A DNA stretch of 64,000 nt, taken from NCBI RefSeq assembly GCF_910596095.1, contig NC_056533.1, forward strand, positions 29,734,662-29,798,661, given 5' to 3'. This DNA is from Thunnus maccoyii (Eukaryota; Chordata; Actinopteri; Scombriformes; Scombridae). The first letter of the stretch is position 1. The number at the start of each line of letters is the position of its first letter. Below the pieces are notes generated by a model that saw only the letters and a program-made list of their open reading frames with translations, was not told the DNA's origin and ran no database searches. The translations under genes were made by a program, and so were the position numbers. Of this stretch, positions 1 to 12,400 are shown in pieces.

Positions 1-27
1 ATCCGTCTCGTTCAGCTCATCCTTCGC
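1..27 (-). CDS. rlbp1: rlbp1 coding exon 3 (partial at window edge)
   Basis: The acceptor reads CTTCACCCTGCAG on the minus strand. It is followed by codons for AKDELNETD, which continue the conserved CRALBP N-terminus in phase 0. The exon continues beyond position 1. Confidence 0.85.
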
Positions 28-794
28 CTGCAGGGTGAAGAAAAACACAAAAGGCACATGTTCTTTTCCAAAATGTCACGGGAACGGGACTGATGTCGGT
101 GCCTGCAGGGACATAAACGGGGATTAATGTGTATACAGCCATCCTGAGTTATTGATTTTTACCTTCTGCACAGTGTGGCCTGGCAGTTTGTGGCAAGGCC
201 CAAACACCGGCCCATGATCCTTCACTGTCAAATGCTCCAGCTTGGACCTCATGGCCTGCTCCTCATCTGATACCATACGGAAAGATCCAGTCTGTATAAA
301 GATGAAGGTGTAAAGGTTTACAAAAAGATTTGGTTGAACTTTGTTTTTGTCTTGTCTCTGACATCACCGTTTTCACCCTCATCGGCTGCACTGTGCCACT
401 ATTTACTGCTTGAATACTTCAACAGCAGCTCATTGAGTATTTATAACAAATTCTCACACAGACAAACATGCACCTGAGCCGGAGCAGACCCAAAACGATG
501 CACACCAGTGAACGGCTGGTTAATCTGCTTCACATGATTATAGGGCCTCTAAAGCCACTTCTTAAAAACAGCTTAAGGGTCCATCCCAGTGCCTGCATCT
601 ACTGGCACAACAACAGCATTAAGCAGCATCATGCACTGACAGTCAAACCTCCAAGAGCTGATGCTCTTAACCCAGGCCAAAGGCACTTAACCAATGAACC
701 GGGGCCAGACACTGACAAGCAGTGGGGTAAACAGAGACAAAGTGACAAAGTCTCTCTTGAATAGTTGCAAAGTAATTAAACTTACAGCAGCCAT
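1..794 (-). CDS. rlbp1: rlbp1, 5' portion: cellular retinaldehyde-binding protein (CRALBP)
   Basis: CRALBP is a soluble CRAL-TRIO protein that binds 11-cis-retinal and 11-cis-retinol in retinal pigment epithelium and Mueller glia, in the visual cycle. Three coding pieces are visible on the minus strand: 786-794 (Met-Ala-Ala), 163-291 (43 residues) and 1-27 (9 residues, running off the window). All junctions are GT-AG and phase 0. The joined 55 residues match the N-terminus of vertebrate CRALBP, with landmarks [25 protein letters not shown] and AKDELNE. The lipid-binding CRAL-TRIO domain lies outside the window. The start is the ATG in CAACCATGG, a strong Kozak context, followed at once by a GTAAG donor. 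Teleosts have two copies (rlbp1a and rlbp1b); 55 residues do not settle which this is. Confidence 0.92.
163..291 (-). CDS. rlbp1: rlbp1 coding exon 2
   Basis: 129 nt, 43 codons, open throughout. The acceptor is TTTATACAG and the donor GTAAAAAT. It encodes the charged N-terminal segment before the CRAL-TRIO N domain, with the family motif DHGPVFGPC. Confidence 0.92.
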
Positions 795-826
795 GGTTGC
801 AGCGTCTCACAGCAGCTTCACTAACA
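786..826 (-). CDS. rlbp1: rlbp1 start exon (32 nt 5' UTR plus 9 coding nt)
   Basis: The acceptor TTCTTTCTCCACAG ends at 827 and the donor GTAAG occupies 781-785. Only the last nine bases (786-794, ATG GCT GCT) are coding. A Met-Ala-Ala start just before the conserved TGSFRMV segment is what I recall of other fish CRALBPs. Too short for an ORF scan; found through its splice sites and Kozak context. Confidence 0.8.
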
Positions 827-1727
827 CTGTGGAGAAAGAAGAGTTGGCAAAAGCAGAATGTGAACACATCAAACCGTTGTTTTAAGAGAGTCGAGCATGC
901 ACACTTTCTTTCAGAGTGGTCCAGACACCGAGGTCATAAATCACTCCTGTTATTTGCATATTACCTAATCTACATAATAAAAAAAACCTTTTGGCTATGT
1001 GATGTTCAAATGTTGAAAATGGAGAGTGGTTTCTTTACTGAAGACTCACACTGAAGGATCCAAACTAACTGCTATCTAAAAACATGGAGAGTTTAAAATG
1101 TTGCTGAACAGGCAGTCTCATTCCCAGTATATATGGCGACATATCTGGCCAAATATTGTTAATTTAGCATAAAACCAAATATTCATGTTAATTTATGTTG
1201 CTTTAAAGTAATTTAGTCAAGAATTATGACACAGATGCCCTGTAGCTTCTCTCCTCTGGCAATAAACCTCTCATACACCTGTTTTTTTTATGATTCTCAG
1301 TTGAAAGGACACAATAGATATAAAACAAATAGAAATCACACAAGAAAAATCTGAAATACCTTTATGGTTATTCTTGGCAGGAAAAATATATCTGAGGTGA
1401 TATTTCACCACTTAGAGTGTAAGATTAACCAAATTACATGTGAAAACTACCCTACGTTTTACTATTCAGCGTAAGTTAAGTCAAATACACAACATCAAAC
1501 AGTGCAATGAACAAAACATGTGATGCATGGCCACTGAATTTACTTTAAGACGCATTCCTTCATTGGTTATCTGTCCTCCAAGTGTTGCTTATCACACCTG
1601 TTTTGTTTTATTGATGACTTTTAATCATCATATTAAACAATTCCAATATCTTAATTTCCTGATCTGTTCATCTTGATACTGTCCACTACTAGAGGTTCAA
1701 TTTAACCAAAGAGCAGAGCAGCCTTAC

Positions 1728-1790
1728 CTTAAGCAGACGGGATGAGAGAGCTACAGAGAGTGGCAAAGACAACAGGAGGAGAGAGGACCA
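1728..1790 (-). other. rlbp1: Probable non-coding first exon of rlbp1
   Basis: The minus strand reads a purine/pyrimidine-mixed leader ending CTTAAG followed by the donor GTAAGG (exon end at 1728). The right edge is approximate. A TATA-like ACTTTAA at about 1814-1822 would place the transcription start near 1785-1793. This is inferred from splice and promoter signals only, with no transcript. Confidence 0.5.
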
Positions 1791-1870
1791 GGAGGGGAGG
1801 AGTTACTGAAAACGTCACTTAAAGTAGGATTAAAATGACACAGTGGATTACAATGAGTGGCTAATCTACA
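1791..1870 (-). promoter_or_regulatory. rlbp1: Candidate rlbp1 promoter with OTX/CRX-type sites
   Basis: On the minus strand TAATCC, the K50 homeodomain (OTX2/CRX) core, occurs at 1827-1832 and 1845-1850, just upstream of the inferred start site. A weaker TAATCT lies at 1862-1867 on the plus strand. CRX/OTX sites are known in mammalian RLBP1 promoters. The sites are seen; their use is inferred. Confidence 0.45.
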
Positions 1871-1948
1871 TAATGCAAACTGTGAAGTGAAGGAGGAGCT
1901 GGGATGGAAGATGAGAGGTGTACTGGTCTGAACTAGTCACTCTGGTGG

Positions 1949-2350
1949 TATGGTAGCCCTGAGGGGCAAAACACAACAGCATTGGATGAAAGAAAACACA
2001 TCAACATTTTGCAAAACACATTTAAAAATTGAGCAAACACAACAACCAAAGTGACAACAAAAAAATTTGAGACAACTAATTAATTAAACAGAAAACATAA
2101 TGACATTGTAGAAAACACCAAATCTCAAATACCAGAACAGAAAACATTTTTGAAAACCCAACATTAAAAAATCCCCACAAATTTATAAAATATTTCCCAA
2201 AATCACATAAACACATCATAGAACAAAACAACCAAACTGAAAAAACATTGGAGAAAACAAATTCACAGAACAAAACAAAACAAGAAAACACAATAATTTA
2301 GAGAATGGAAACTATTTTGTTTTTGTATTTTATCTGTCAGGGCCACCGTA
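1949..2350. mobile_element. About 400-bp non-autonomous element with short inverted ends
   Basis: The left end TATGGTAGCCCTGA and the right end (reverse complement TACGGTGGCCCTGA) match at 12 of 14 bases. The interior is A-rich, with many diverged GAAAACAC-like units. A related end lies at about 37681-37714 in the opposite orientation, sharing roughly 30 bases including the GGGCAAAACACAAC stretch (GTGCAAAACACAAC there). No coding capacity. Confidence 0.55.
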
Positions 2351-2988
2351 CTTCAAACTCATAGTGAACAAGAACTCCACTGCTAAAAAGTGTTTACATT
2401 ATTAAAGTGCAACAACAAAACAGAGAACTAAACAGTCAATTACACAAACACAGAGACAAAACTACACCAAATATCAGTATTTTAATTTTATTTTCATCAT
2501 ACATCATATTATTTGAAAGCTACACAACCACATCTCCAAAATAACCCAAAAAGTTTTTATGTGATTTTTTAAAATGTTTTTCATTCATTCCTGTTTCACT
2601 TTTGAAACAACACATCATATCATGTGACTTTGGAGAATTTTGCAGATCATTTTCTCATTTCTGTCTCTCATAGTTTGAGTCCTGGCTGTCACCCATTCAG
2701 ACTGAATGTTAAGGCGGCACTTACGACATGAAAGGTGGGATTTGAGCTCAATAGTCCCGTGCCTGTGGAGGTGTCATATGAAAGAGGCGACCACCTGTGT
2801 AGAAACCCTCACATTACACATTCCTCTCTGTGCATTCTTTGAAATCCTTATGGATTATTTATCCATGATTACACAACATCAGACAACTTTGTGCTAAATC
2901 AAATGACCCTCTCTTGTGCTATTTATGAACTAATTGAAAATCAAATCATGTTTACTCTCTTTTTTCTTTAGTTTGATGATAGTTTATG

Positions 2989-3070
2989 TACAGTACCGGT
3001 CAAAAGTTTGGACACACTTTCTCATTCAAGTGAATAGGAAAGTGTGTCCAAACTTTTGACTGGTTCTGTA
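2989..3070. mobile_element. Minimal Tc1/mariner-type foldback element
   Basis: A 78-bp palindromic sequence lies between TA dinucleotides. Its arms read CAGTACCGGTCAAAAGTTTG and, from the other end, CAGAACCAGTCAAAAGTTTG, both continuing GACACACTTTC. This resembles the terminal repeat of a common teleost Tc1 family, here reduced to two facing ends with almost no interior. Confidence 0.75.
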
Positions 3071-3159
3071 TTTATTTACATCTTCATTTCATATTTGTTG
3101 CTTGCAGTGATGAGAAATCTTGATCTCATTTTTGTTTCTTTTGTTTTTTGTTTGCAGTG

Positions 3160-3755
3160 GATGGTAATCGCTGGTCGCTTCACCGCTTTGGTTCATGCTG
3201 AAATTTCTCAGCAAATATCGGATGAATTGCCGTGAAATTCGATACAAACTTTCCTGATCTCCAGACAATAAATCTGAATGACTTTGGTGACTTTACCTCT
3301 TGAACCACTAGTCAAAGTTTTCATTTATCCAGTGAAATATCTCAACATCTACTTGATATACTGACACAGTTTTATACAGACGAATTGAGTTTCGGTGATC
3401 CTCTGACTTTTCCTTAATACCACAAAGTTGACATTTGTGGCTTTGAGTGAAATATCTCAACAACTACTGGATGGCTTGCAGTGAAATTCACATTCATGTC
3501 TCCATCAGGATGAACTGTAATAACTCCCTGACCTCCCCTGACCTTTCCTGTAACACCATCATCAGGTCAAATTTCTATTTGTTCAGCTGTATTTTGTGTT
3601 TAGTGCTGCTGCAAAAATGTTACAGTAGCATGCTGACGTGCTATACTGCCAAACATCAGCATGCTAGCTTTGTCATTGTGAGCATGTTAACATGTTGATT
3701 TTAGCGTTTAGCTCAATGCAACCGCTGTGCTGAAGTAAAGCTGCACTTAGTTTTG
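3160..3755 (-). repeat. Dispersed teleost repeat with GAAATATCTCAAC / CATGCTAAC motifs (inverted copy)
   Basis: It contains repeated phrases such as AGTGAAATATCTCAACA and a terminal block of alternating GCATGCTAGC/CATGTTAACATG words. Diverged copies lie in plus orientation at about 31690-32050 and 50938-51325. Short ORFs here carry no recognisable protein. Confidence 0.6.
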
Positions 3756-4482
3756 TTCAGTCACATCTTCTGTATTGTACTGCTCACCTTTAATATGTCT
3801 TTTCACTTTGCCTTTACCTACCTATATTTTACTTTGGATTAGTTTAGGTTTAATACAAAAGACCTGAACTGAATTGTGCATTCATGAAATAGTTTTTTAT
3901 TGTTGTTTATGTAATTTATGTAAGTTTTAAATGATCAACCTCGGTTTGCACATGTTTCTCTTCCCTCTTGACATTTGTGAACCCTAACAATAAAGACCTC
4001 GTGTACGCTTACAGGACATAATCTGCATCATGTCTGAGAGAAAAAGAGGAGAATACAGTTGAGTGCCATAACTGAGCTGATAGAGGAGGTTAATGAGCTG
4101 TGGGTGAACAGAGGAAGCGTCCATCTCACACTGGAGCTCGATGCTCCGCTCCGTCTCCCTCCTCCGCACACTGAGGCCTCTGTCATCAAGAACTGGCAAA
4201 CTTTACTGTACTCGGCTATTGTTCTTCCATGAGGACCTCTCATTAGTGGATGCTCATGAATAACCTCCCATTCGCTCGCAGAGACAAACAGGGGTTAACA
4301 ATGCCTCCATGTATCACATCAGGCATGGCTATACGAGTGTTTTTGTCTCTGGTATTCAGTTCAGTTCTTTGATGTTATGTCACTCTGTGAGCCAACAAAA
4401 AGGCCTGCATGAATACATAATACACAGAGAATAGTTTGCTCCACATTATGAATCAGACTGTTCTGATGTTTGCTTGAATGAA

Positions 4483-5757
4483 GTGGTGGAAAGTAACTGA
4501 GTATATTTACTTAAGTACTGCATTTAATAATAATAATAACTTTATTTATATAGCACTTTTTAAAACACAGTTACAAAGTGCTTCACATATATGATAAAAT
4601 ACGCACATACAAATAAAAGTATATATACATACACACACATACATATATACACACATACACACATACATACATATATACACACATACAGTACATACATACA
4701 TACATACACATATGTCTGATACTAGATATAAGCACATGATAATCAAAACTAAAGGAGAACAGAGAGTATTTATAAGAAGGTGAACCTACAGAAATGAGTT
4801 TTCAGCAGCTGCTTAAAACAAAACCACAGATTCAGCAGATCTGATGAAATGAGGAAGGCTGTTCCAAAGTTTAGGAACAACAACCGTAAGAACACGGTCA
4901 CCTCTGGATGTAAAATAGGAAAGGGGAACAGATAAAAGGCCTCGATCAGATGATCGGAGCAGCCAACAGCTAGACTAGAGGCTCAGTAACTCAACTCGAT
5001 ATGCAGGGACAAGGCCATACAAGGCCTTGTATGTAATAAGTAAGATTTTAAAGTCAATTCTGTGTTTTACTGGAAGCCAATGAAGGGAGGCCAGTTTAAG
5101 CACAATTTTGAAGTATTTGTACTTTACTTGAGTATTTCCATTTTATACTACTTATAATTCTACTCCTCTACATTTATCCTACAACTATAGTTACTGGTTA
5201 CTTTCAAGATTTTACATTAAAAACATGTATAATATGTTTTTTAACCAGTTGTTTCCTACCATTTTGGCTTGTGACCCCTTACAAAAAAATTAGTGTCTAG
5301 TTTCAGAAGTCTATAAGTTGTCTGCAGTTCTCTCTAAAAACTCTCAAATATAAAAAAAAGCAAAGATTCAGCCCAAAGTCCCAAAAATGAATCCAGATTT
5401 ATGTAGCTTTGTAACTTTTTCTTCTTTCTTACCCGATGAATCATCTCATGACCCCTAAGATTTATCTTGTGACCGTTTGGACGTGCCCGACCCCTATGCT
5501 GGACACCACTGGACTGAACTATTGAAAAGTACAACAGTAAAATGGTACTTACACATTGATGCATTAGTCTTAACCAGTGATAAATATGATGATATGCCAG
5601 TTAAGGACCATTTTCCTGTGGAATTCTGCAGAGAATTTTTACTTTTGATATTTAAGTATATTTAGCTGATAATACTTTGATTTTGAATGCAGGTCTTTCG
5701 TTTTTTAGATTATTTATTTGTAATTTTACTCAAGTAAAGGATCTGAAGGGAAAATAC
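4483..5757. repeat. Triple-nested repeat: TIR element interrupted by two other repeats
   Basis: The outer element starts GTGGTGGAAAGTAACTGAG at 4483, breaks at about 4524 and resumes at about 5101 (TTTTGAAGTATTTGTACTTT). It continues to about 5225 and again from about 5540 to 5757. The outer family also occurs at 9683-10184 and 26565-27071. Insert one (about 4525-5100) begins ACTTTATTTATATAGCACTTT and includes an ACATAC-type microsatellite at 4619-4710. Insert two (about 5240-5515) carries TTTTGGCTTGTGACCCCTTA. Boundaries are approximate. Confidence 0.65.
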
Positions 5758-8144
5758 ACTTTCATAATTATAAATAGTCTAAAATCCTTAAGATGATATA
5801 CGTTTTAGGGTTAGAACAGAACCCATTTTTTCCCCATTAAAGAGTTTTTTTCTTATTCAAATTGAGAGGCTACGCATTGAGGATGCTGCAAGCTGCAAAT
5901 TTGTGACTTGTGATATTGATATAAATAAAAAATGACTTCACTTGAAAATATCTACAAATCTTAAACACTGTTCCTTACAAAGTCTGACGAAGATTTAAAA
6001 TCACAAGAATACCTTACCATGCAAATTAAGTGAGGTGTCCAAAAAGCTATTTAAAAAAATAAAATACAAAATAGTCTTATTATTAATCTTAAACATGTGT
6101 CAAGCGAAGTCCTAAAATCTATATTCCAGTCTTCTTTAACTGACTCCAAACAGTACCACAGGATGTCACAATTATCTGCATTATCTGACTAATTTTATAA
6201 TCCTGCTTCTATGAAATTTTGTCCTTAATTGAGCAGAAGATCAGAATAAAATCAGGCTATAAATCAAAGGATCAACACTCCCACCTAGTGGCGCCAGTTA
6301 TCTGCTGCCACATCGACCGAACGGCCTCAAATCCTCAACAACACATCAGTGAAGACACCTATAAGGAATCATTCAGTGCCCGTTTCTACTGTATTTAAAT
6401 GGCTTTCTTTAGATTAGAATTAGAGTTGAAGAAGAGAGATTGAAATATGTTAAATAGTTCATAATGATGCCGTTTGCTTTACTATCAACAGGCTCATTGG
6501 ATGCAACACACAGGCATCATCAATATGTTTTAACAAAGGAGGACGACAGCACATTTTATCCCCAGTGATTACACACCAACCTCATAAACAACAACAAATA
6601 ATCTAATACGGTGCACTAATAATTAATGTATTTATATTGTTCTGTTTCTGACTTTCTAATCTTGATGTATAATCAATGTACAATTATTATTATTATGGCT
6701 TAAAATCAGGGGCAGGTGATCACAAAAAAATTGGTTCTGATTGATACTAAGTAATACCAGAATATCAGAATCACTCAATTACTGTTACTTTTTTATTAAT
6801 CAATTTTTTTAAATCATTATTATTATCACGTACTATCATGCAGGGGATAGTGGTGTGTAACGGTTTATGAGGTGAATTCCTGATTAAAAGGCTACTAAAA
6901 GTAAAACAAAAGGCAATTAAACAATAAATATGTTTAATTACCTAATTAACTTTGCAAACATTAGGCATTTCTTACTATTTACTGTTCACTTAATCAGATT
7001 AACGTTAAAACATACGTTTTTCATGGTCACTATCAAAAAAATGTTTGTGTGAATGTGAGATGAATACATTCTTTTACATTGATCATATTGACGCTATTAT
7101 TAATACTCTTAACATGTCTTAGTATCTGTAGTATTGATACTTTATGTTACGATTCACCCGCCACTACTTAATATATACTTGACAAAACTTTAGTGCACTT
7201 GTCTGTGCTATGAGACACTATTAAGTTGTAATAAAATGTAGTTAAATACAACTTTTTCATGTCTTAGAAACAAATGATATTGTGAAAAATAGAAAATTAA
7301 CAACACTGAAGTGAAAGCAGTCATTTTTTTTGGGTGGAAACAGTTTCATTTTGGTCAGATGATCTTTAATGACAAAAAAGGTTCATAATGTGCACAACTG
7401 CTTGAAAACCACATTTGAACTGGCATTGACACTTTTTTTCTTTTTGCTGACATCTGCTTGTCTTTATCATGACAACCAACACCCACAGCCCAACTTCCTG
7501 CTACTCAGGAAACATTCTGATCATCACAAGACTAAAAGACCAAAACAGGAATTGTGACTAAACAGGGACAGTTTAACTCTATAATTACATACACAGACTT
7601 TAACATTGGTTGACTTTGACTGCACATATAAGCTCAACGCACAAATGTTCTGGATATTTCTGAGACATGTTTGAAAAAGTACTGTTTTTCCTACTTAAAC
7701 AGACCAAATGATCTTTAAAGCCTGTTTATGGACTCACTCTATTAAAGCCGCTTCACATGTGTGAACCATGAATACAGCTTTGTCCCTCAGCTTATACTGT
7801 AGTTTTAGGTGCATTGAACTGTTCTGTACCGCAAGTAGTAAAATACCGTAATGTGTCAGTTTGCAGATTTAGTGTCTCTTCTTTAAACTGCACTTCTTTA
7901 TCTTTATATGAAGCAGATAGTTCGTCTGAGATGGTGTGCTGATATTTAACGCTTCTGTATTTGTCCACACTTAAAATAGAGAAAAAGAATCAACATGGAA
8001 ATCATGTTTTAATAAGACATAAAGTGGCAGAGTGGACTAAACTAGACCAAAGGTTAATGTACCGTAAATAACAGCAATCAGCTTGTTAAAATAGTGGGTT
8101 GTTAACAGCCTGTTACGTTTTAGCCTCGCTCAAGTGTGGAGATA
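5758..8144. other. Intergenic stretch between rlbp1 and slc39a1
   Basis: AT-rich DNA with no recognisable coding exon, RNA gene or long repeat on either strand. ORFs do not exceed about 62 codons. Confidence 0.5.
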
Positions 8145-8160
8145 CAGTAATCACTGATTC

Positions 8161-8166
8161 TTTATT
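8161..8166 (-). terminator. slc39a1: Candidate slc39a1 polyadenylation signal
   Basis: TTTATT on the plus strand is AATAAA on the minus strand, about 950 bases beyond the slc39a1 stop. It would give a 3' UTR of about 1 kb (8145-9119). Other signals are possible. Confidence 0.4.
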
Positions 8167-9119
8167 GGAAAAGTGCAAACAGTATAAAAAAAAAAGAAAT
8201 CTTCTTTTTTCTTGACAGCTATTCTTTTTTTCCCCCTTTTTTTGGCATAAAACTTCTTAAGGCATCAGGGAGTCAGTTTACATTTATACTCGTTTACTGA
8301 ACAAACATAATAAATGGTGCATTTGTAATGAGCGGCAAATTTTTGAAACTACATCTAAAATGCACTGCACTAAAATCCCAGAATTTATGAAAGAGGTCTG
8401 TATCGGTAGAAATGCTATTAACAATAATATATGAAGACCATCCATCCAGCTGAGTGTGTACTAAAGAACACACAGTACCGAATGAAATACTTCCACAAAA
8501 GTGAAGGCACAAGCAGTGCTTTTTGGGAACAACAAACTGTCAAACTTCCCCTTTGAATTTGTCAGAAATCAAATGTAAACATGAAATATCTGGAGGTGCT
8601 GATAAACGGACATGATTGAATTAATTACACGGTATCATATATACACAGTTAAGGCCCTTTGTTTCCAGTGGTTTCCTAAACCGTGTCAAAGGTCAGACAC
8701 AGAGATTGTGTTTGCAGGTCCAAAGCATGTTTCAAAACAAGGCCGATGATAAATGAAGGGATATCTCCCCTATTCCTCTCTCAGTCATTCACAACTTATC
8801 ATTAAGTGGTTCCTCTTCACATAAAATCCTCTTTAAAAGAAATTATATTGAGAAATGGGTTTCCTCAATTATGATTTCTAAAAATAAGTATATTAAAAGA
8901 AATAAAAACCAGCTGCTGTCATCATGCTCCCTTTGACATTACAATCTCCAGAGCTGGATGTAACAGTGTGGCAATAAACTGTCTCCTTTTACAATGAGAA
9001 CAGTTTGTCTTTATGTACAAAAGTCACCCACAAACATGTGGAAGTTGCAGTAGATGGCACAAAGTGCTCAGGTCACATGCTGACAGATAGACCAGCTCAT
9101 ATGAGGGCTGGTCTTAGTG

Positions 9120-9473
9120 TCAGCCCAGAAATGTGAGGCCTGCCATGATGCTGAAGCCCAGCAGGATGAAGAGCACCTTGGGAAGCTGCTTTCCGGGGGA
9201 GTTGAGCTCATGTGGGAGGATCTCCAGGAAGGTGATGTAAACAAACGTGCCTGCAGCGAGCCCCTCTAGGACGGCCTGGATTAGGGCTCCAGCTGCTAGC
9301 TGGGCCTCCATCACACCGATGCCAATGCCGATACCTAAAGGTGACATCATGGCGAACACGCCGATGTAAGCAGCCACCCACATAGGACGAACTGCACTCT
9401 GGACAAGCTTCACAGACAGGCTGAACACGATGATGCTCTTGTGGACGAGTATAGCAATGCAGATCTCTAAAAC
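9120..9473 (-). CDS. slc39a1: slc39a1 coding exon 4 with stop
   Basis: 354 nt; the acceptor ends TTTTCTTCAG and the stop TGA is at 9120-9122. It encodes helices 5-8, including LVHKSIIVFSL, MSPLGIGIG and LEGLAAGTFVYITFLEILPH. Confidence 0.95.
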   Translation of the reverse strand, partial: VLEICIAILVHKSIIVFSLSVKLVQSAVRPMWVAAYIGVFAMMSPLGIGIGIGVMEAQLAAGALIQAVLEGLAAGTFVYITFLEILPHELNSPGKQLPKVLFILLGFSIMAGLTFLG

Positions 9474-12400
9474 CTGAAGAAAACAAGAAAACAGGTTTTT
9501 ATGGTTATTTATATTGAATATAACAGCTTTCCTTAATAATTTATCAAGAAAGTCTGCACAGATGATTCAGCTTTCTCTCTCTTGCATTCCTTGTTCAACA
9601 TCATACCAACCCGTCCATAACCACTGATAATAGACTGTCCATCAATAATATAATCTTTGTGTAGATACTCCGTTAGTCATTTAGTTGTAACAAAGTACAT
9701 TTACTCAAGTACTATAATTAAGTAAAGTTTTGAGGTACTTGCACTTTACTTAATATTTCCATTTTATGCTACTTTACACTTCCACTCCACTACATTTACT
9801 TTTCAGATCTAGATTTTCTTATTAAAACAGATTATGTTACAATTTCATTTGGCAGACGATTATGTATTTTATATTTGTAATTAATTTAGACCCCTTTGTT
9901 GAGATCTGTTTTCACTTTGACATTAAAGGGTCTAAATCTTTGATTCCATGTGGTCAAACAACAAAACATGGCACTGTATATCTGTATATATAATAAAAAT
10001 AAAACTGAGCAGGGCCATTTTGCATGATGAGTAATTTTACTTTTGATACTTTCAGTAAATTTTTCAACTTATACTTTTACTTAAGATTTTCAATGCAAGA
10101 CTTTTACTTGTAAAGGAGATTTTTTATATTGTGATATTGCTACTTTTACTCAAGTAAAAAGTCTCAGTACTTCTCCCACCACTGTCTGATTCTGATAACA
10201 GGGTTGAGCGAAATAAGTTATACACCATGAAATAATATCTCAGTACCTTGATTTGTCAGGGAAAAGGTAGACATCCATTTCTGTCTTATGTTATTTCTAA
10301 ATAGTTTCTCAAGACATTTTCATGATAAATCCTGATGATGATCTTATTCATATTTCCCATTTTAAGCCGGTTACTGATTAATTAAGATAATCAAAATAAC
10401 TTCCTCATTTTTGGCAGTTAACGTTAACTCACAAGCTGATGCTTGATTTAACACCAACCATAAAATCTTGTTCGTTGTACCTCATCTGATTTGATTTGTG
10501 CTCTGTTGCATCTATAACCACACCTAATAATCATATACACATCACTGAAGCAAAGTAAGAACTTCAACCAGTGCAGGTCAGCAAAAACAAGACTCTCAGC
10601 TGATATTAAGATAATGTTTAAACTATACCATGGGATTTACATCAATGAATGAAGCTTTTATATATGTTTTCTAAACATATTTTTCTACATAGTGAAGGAA
10701 TTGTCCATGATAAAAAACAGCTGTACACACAAAACAAACTATATAACATGAAGATGAAAAGACCCGAGGCAACACTGATAGTATGTTGAAACTGCTTACA
10801 GAGGGTCTTGTGACTTTACAACACAGATTTGATTCTCATGACAGTGAGATTCCTTTACTGCCAAAGCGCCTGAAGCCACAAAGTGAAACCCTCTGAACAT
10901 GATTCCAACTTTGTTTGTGCATCACTTTTCTATTCCCAAAGGGCAGGACATGTTCCTCATGCATGAAGAACCAGAGAGGTGGAGTTAGATAAAAGTGTGG
11001 GAAAACAAAAAAAGAAAAAGATAAGAGGAGAAATCGATAAGCACCACATATTCTCTGGAACCTTGAGCAGATTTAACATCAGGTCGAGTACTTTCTCTCT
11101 TCTTACCTTTGAGTCAGTGCTCTGTAGGCCTATGGCAAGACCCTCAAAGACAGAGTGGAGCGAGAGAGAGAGGAAGAGCATGAAGGAACGAAAGGGGGAG
11201 TGGGCCTGAAAGTCAACATGGACATGGTGGCCGCTGCTCTCCAGATCAGAGTTTGTGGCTGACCCATGCCCATGGCTGTGCCCGTTTCTGTTGTCGTGTA
11301 TCAGGGGTGCCCTCTCCTCCTGAGCTCCTCCCATCTCCCGACAATTCAGGATAATCTTCTCCAAGATGAGGACCATGAAGAAGCCGGAAGCCATGATGAA
11401 CTCTGGAAGGGGGAAGCTGATCTGTGTGACACCGACATAGAGAGATTAACCAGATTGCAGGTTCAGTCTGGTGAAGTCAAGAGAGATTTTAACCACATTT
11501 CAACACAGTATCTCTATAAAAGCTCTCAGTCATCCAGAATTGGACTGATCAGATTAGTAATCCTAGATATAGTAAGAGCAAATAAAACCCAAATATTCAG
11601 TTTAGTATAATTTAAGAGAAACAAAAGCAGCAAATCCTCACATTAGAGAAGCATGAACTATCAAATGTTTGGCATGTTTGCTTGGAAAAATGACTTTCAC
11701 GATTAATTGAATATAAAAATAGTTGCCAATTAATTTTCTGTCGACTGACTAATCAATTAAATCACTGCAGCTCTAATGTATGTAGTATTTTTGAGGTCCT
11801 TTTCAGACCCCAAGCTTGTCCGGATCAGTCCTGATCTGGACTTACCTCCATCTTCCGAGCATCCAGCTCGGCGTTCATGTCCGACAGATAATCTGGAATG
11901 ATGTCGAGCAGACATGCTGCCAAGAACACCCCTCCGGCGAAACAGCTGATCAGACTCAAGACTGTGCGGTGGGTTTCTGAAAACGTAAAGAATAAACATG
12001 TCTTTTGTTGTAAGATGAACTAACACACTGATAACTGTATTGCAGACAAAAGGCTATTAAATGCAAACAAGGCATGTTTTCCCATTTCAGGCTCAACTAC
12101 AGTATGTCTGACTCTGACTTTGTGAATTTCTTCTAAAAAAGTATGATAGTGAATCCTAATTCTCTATTTAAATTCATTAATGGGTTCATTTTACATTTTC
12201 TAACTTGGTAAATAAATCATTAGTTGGCCAAAAGGTGAAGTGAAGTGATGTCAGATTAATTGAGGGGAGATCATGTGACACATCAGCATTTTAAGCACTG
12301 AGGTGGAAATGACTCAGCAGACTACTAAAGTTGACTGCACTGAAACACTATGGAGAGAAAAGATACTTTCACTTCCATTTCAGGATAGAAAAGGTTCATC

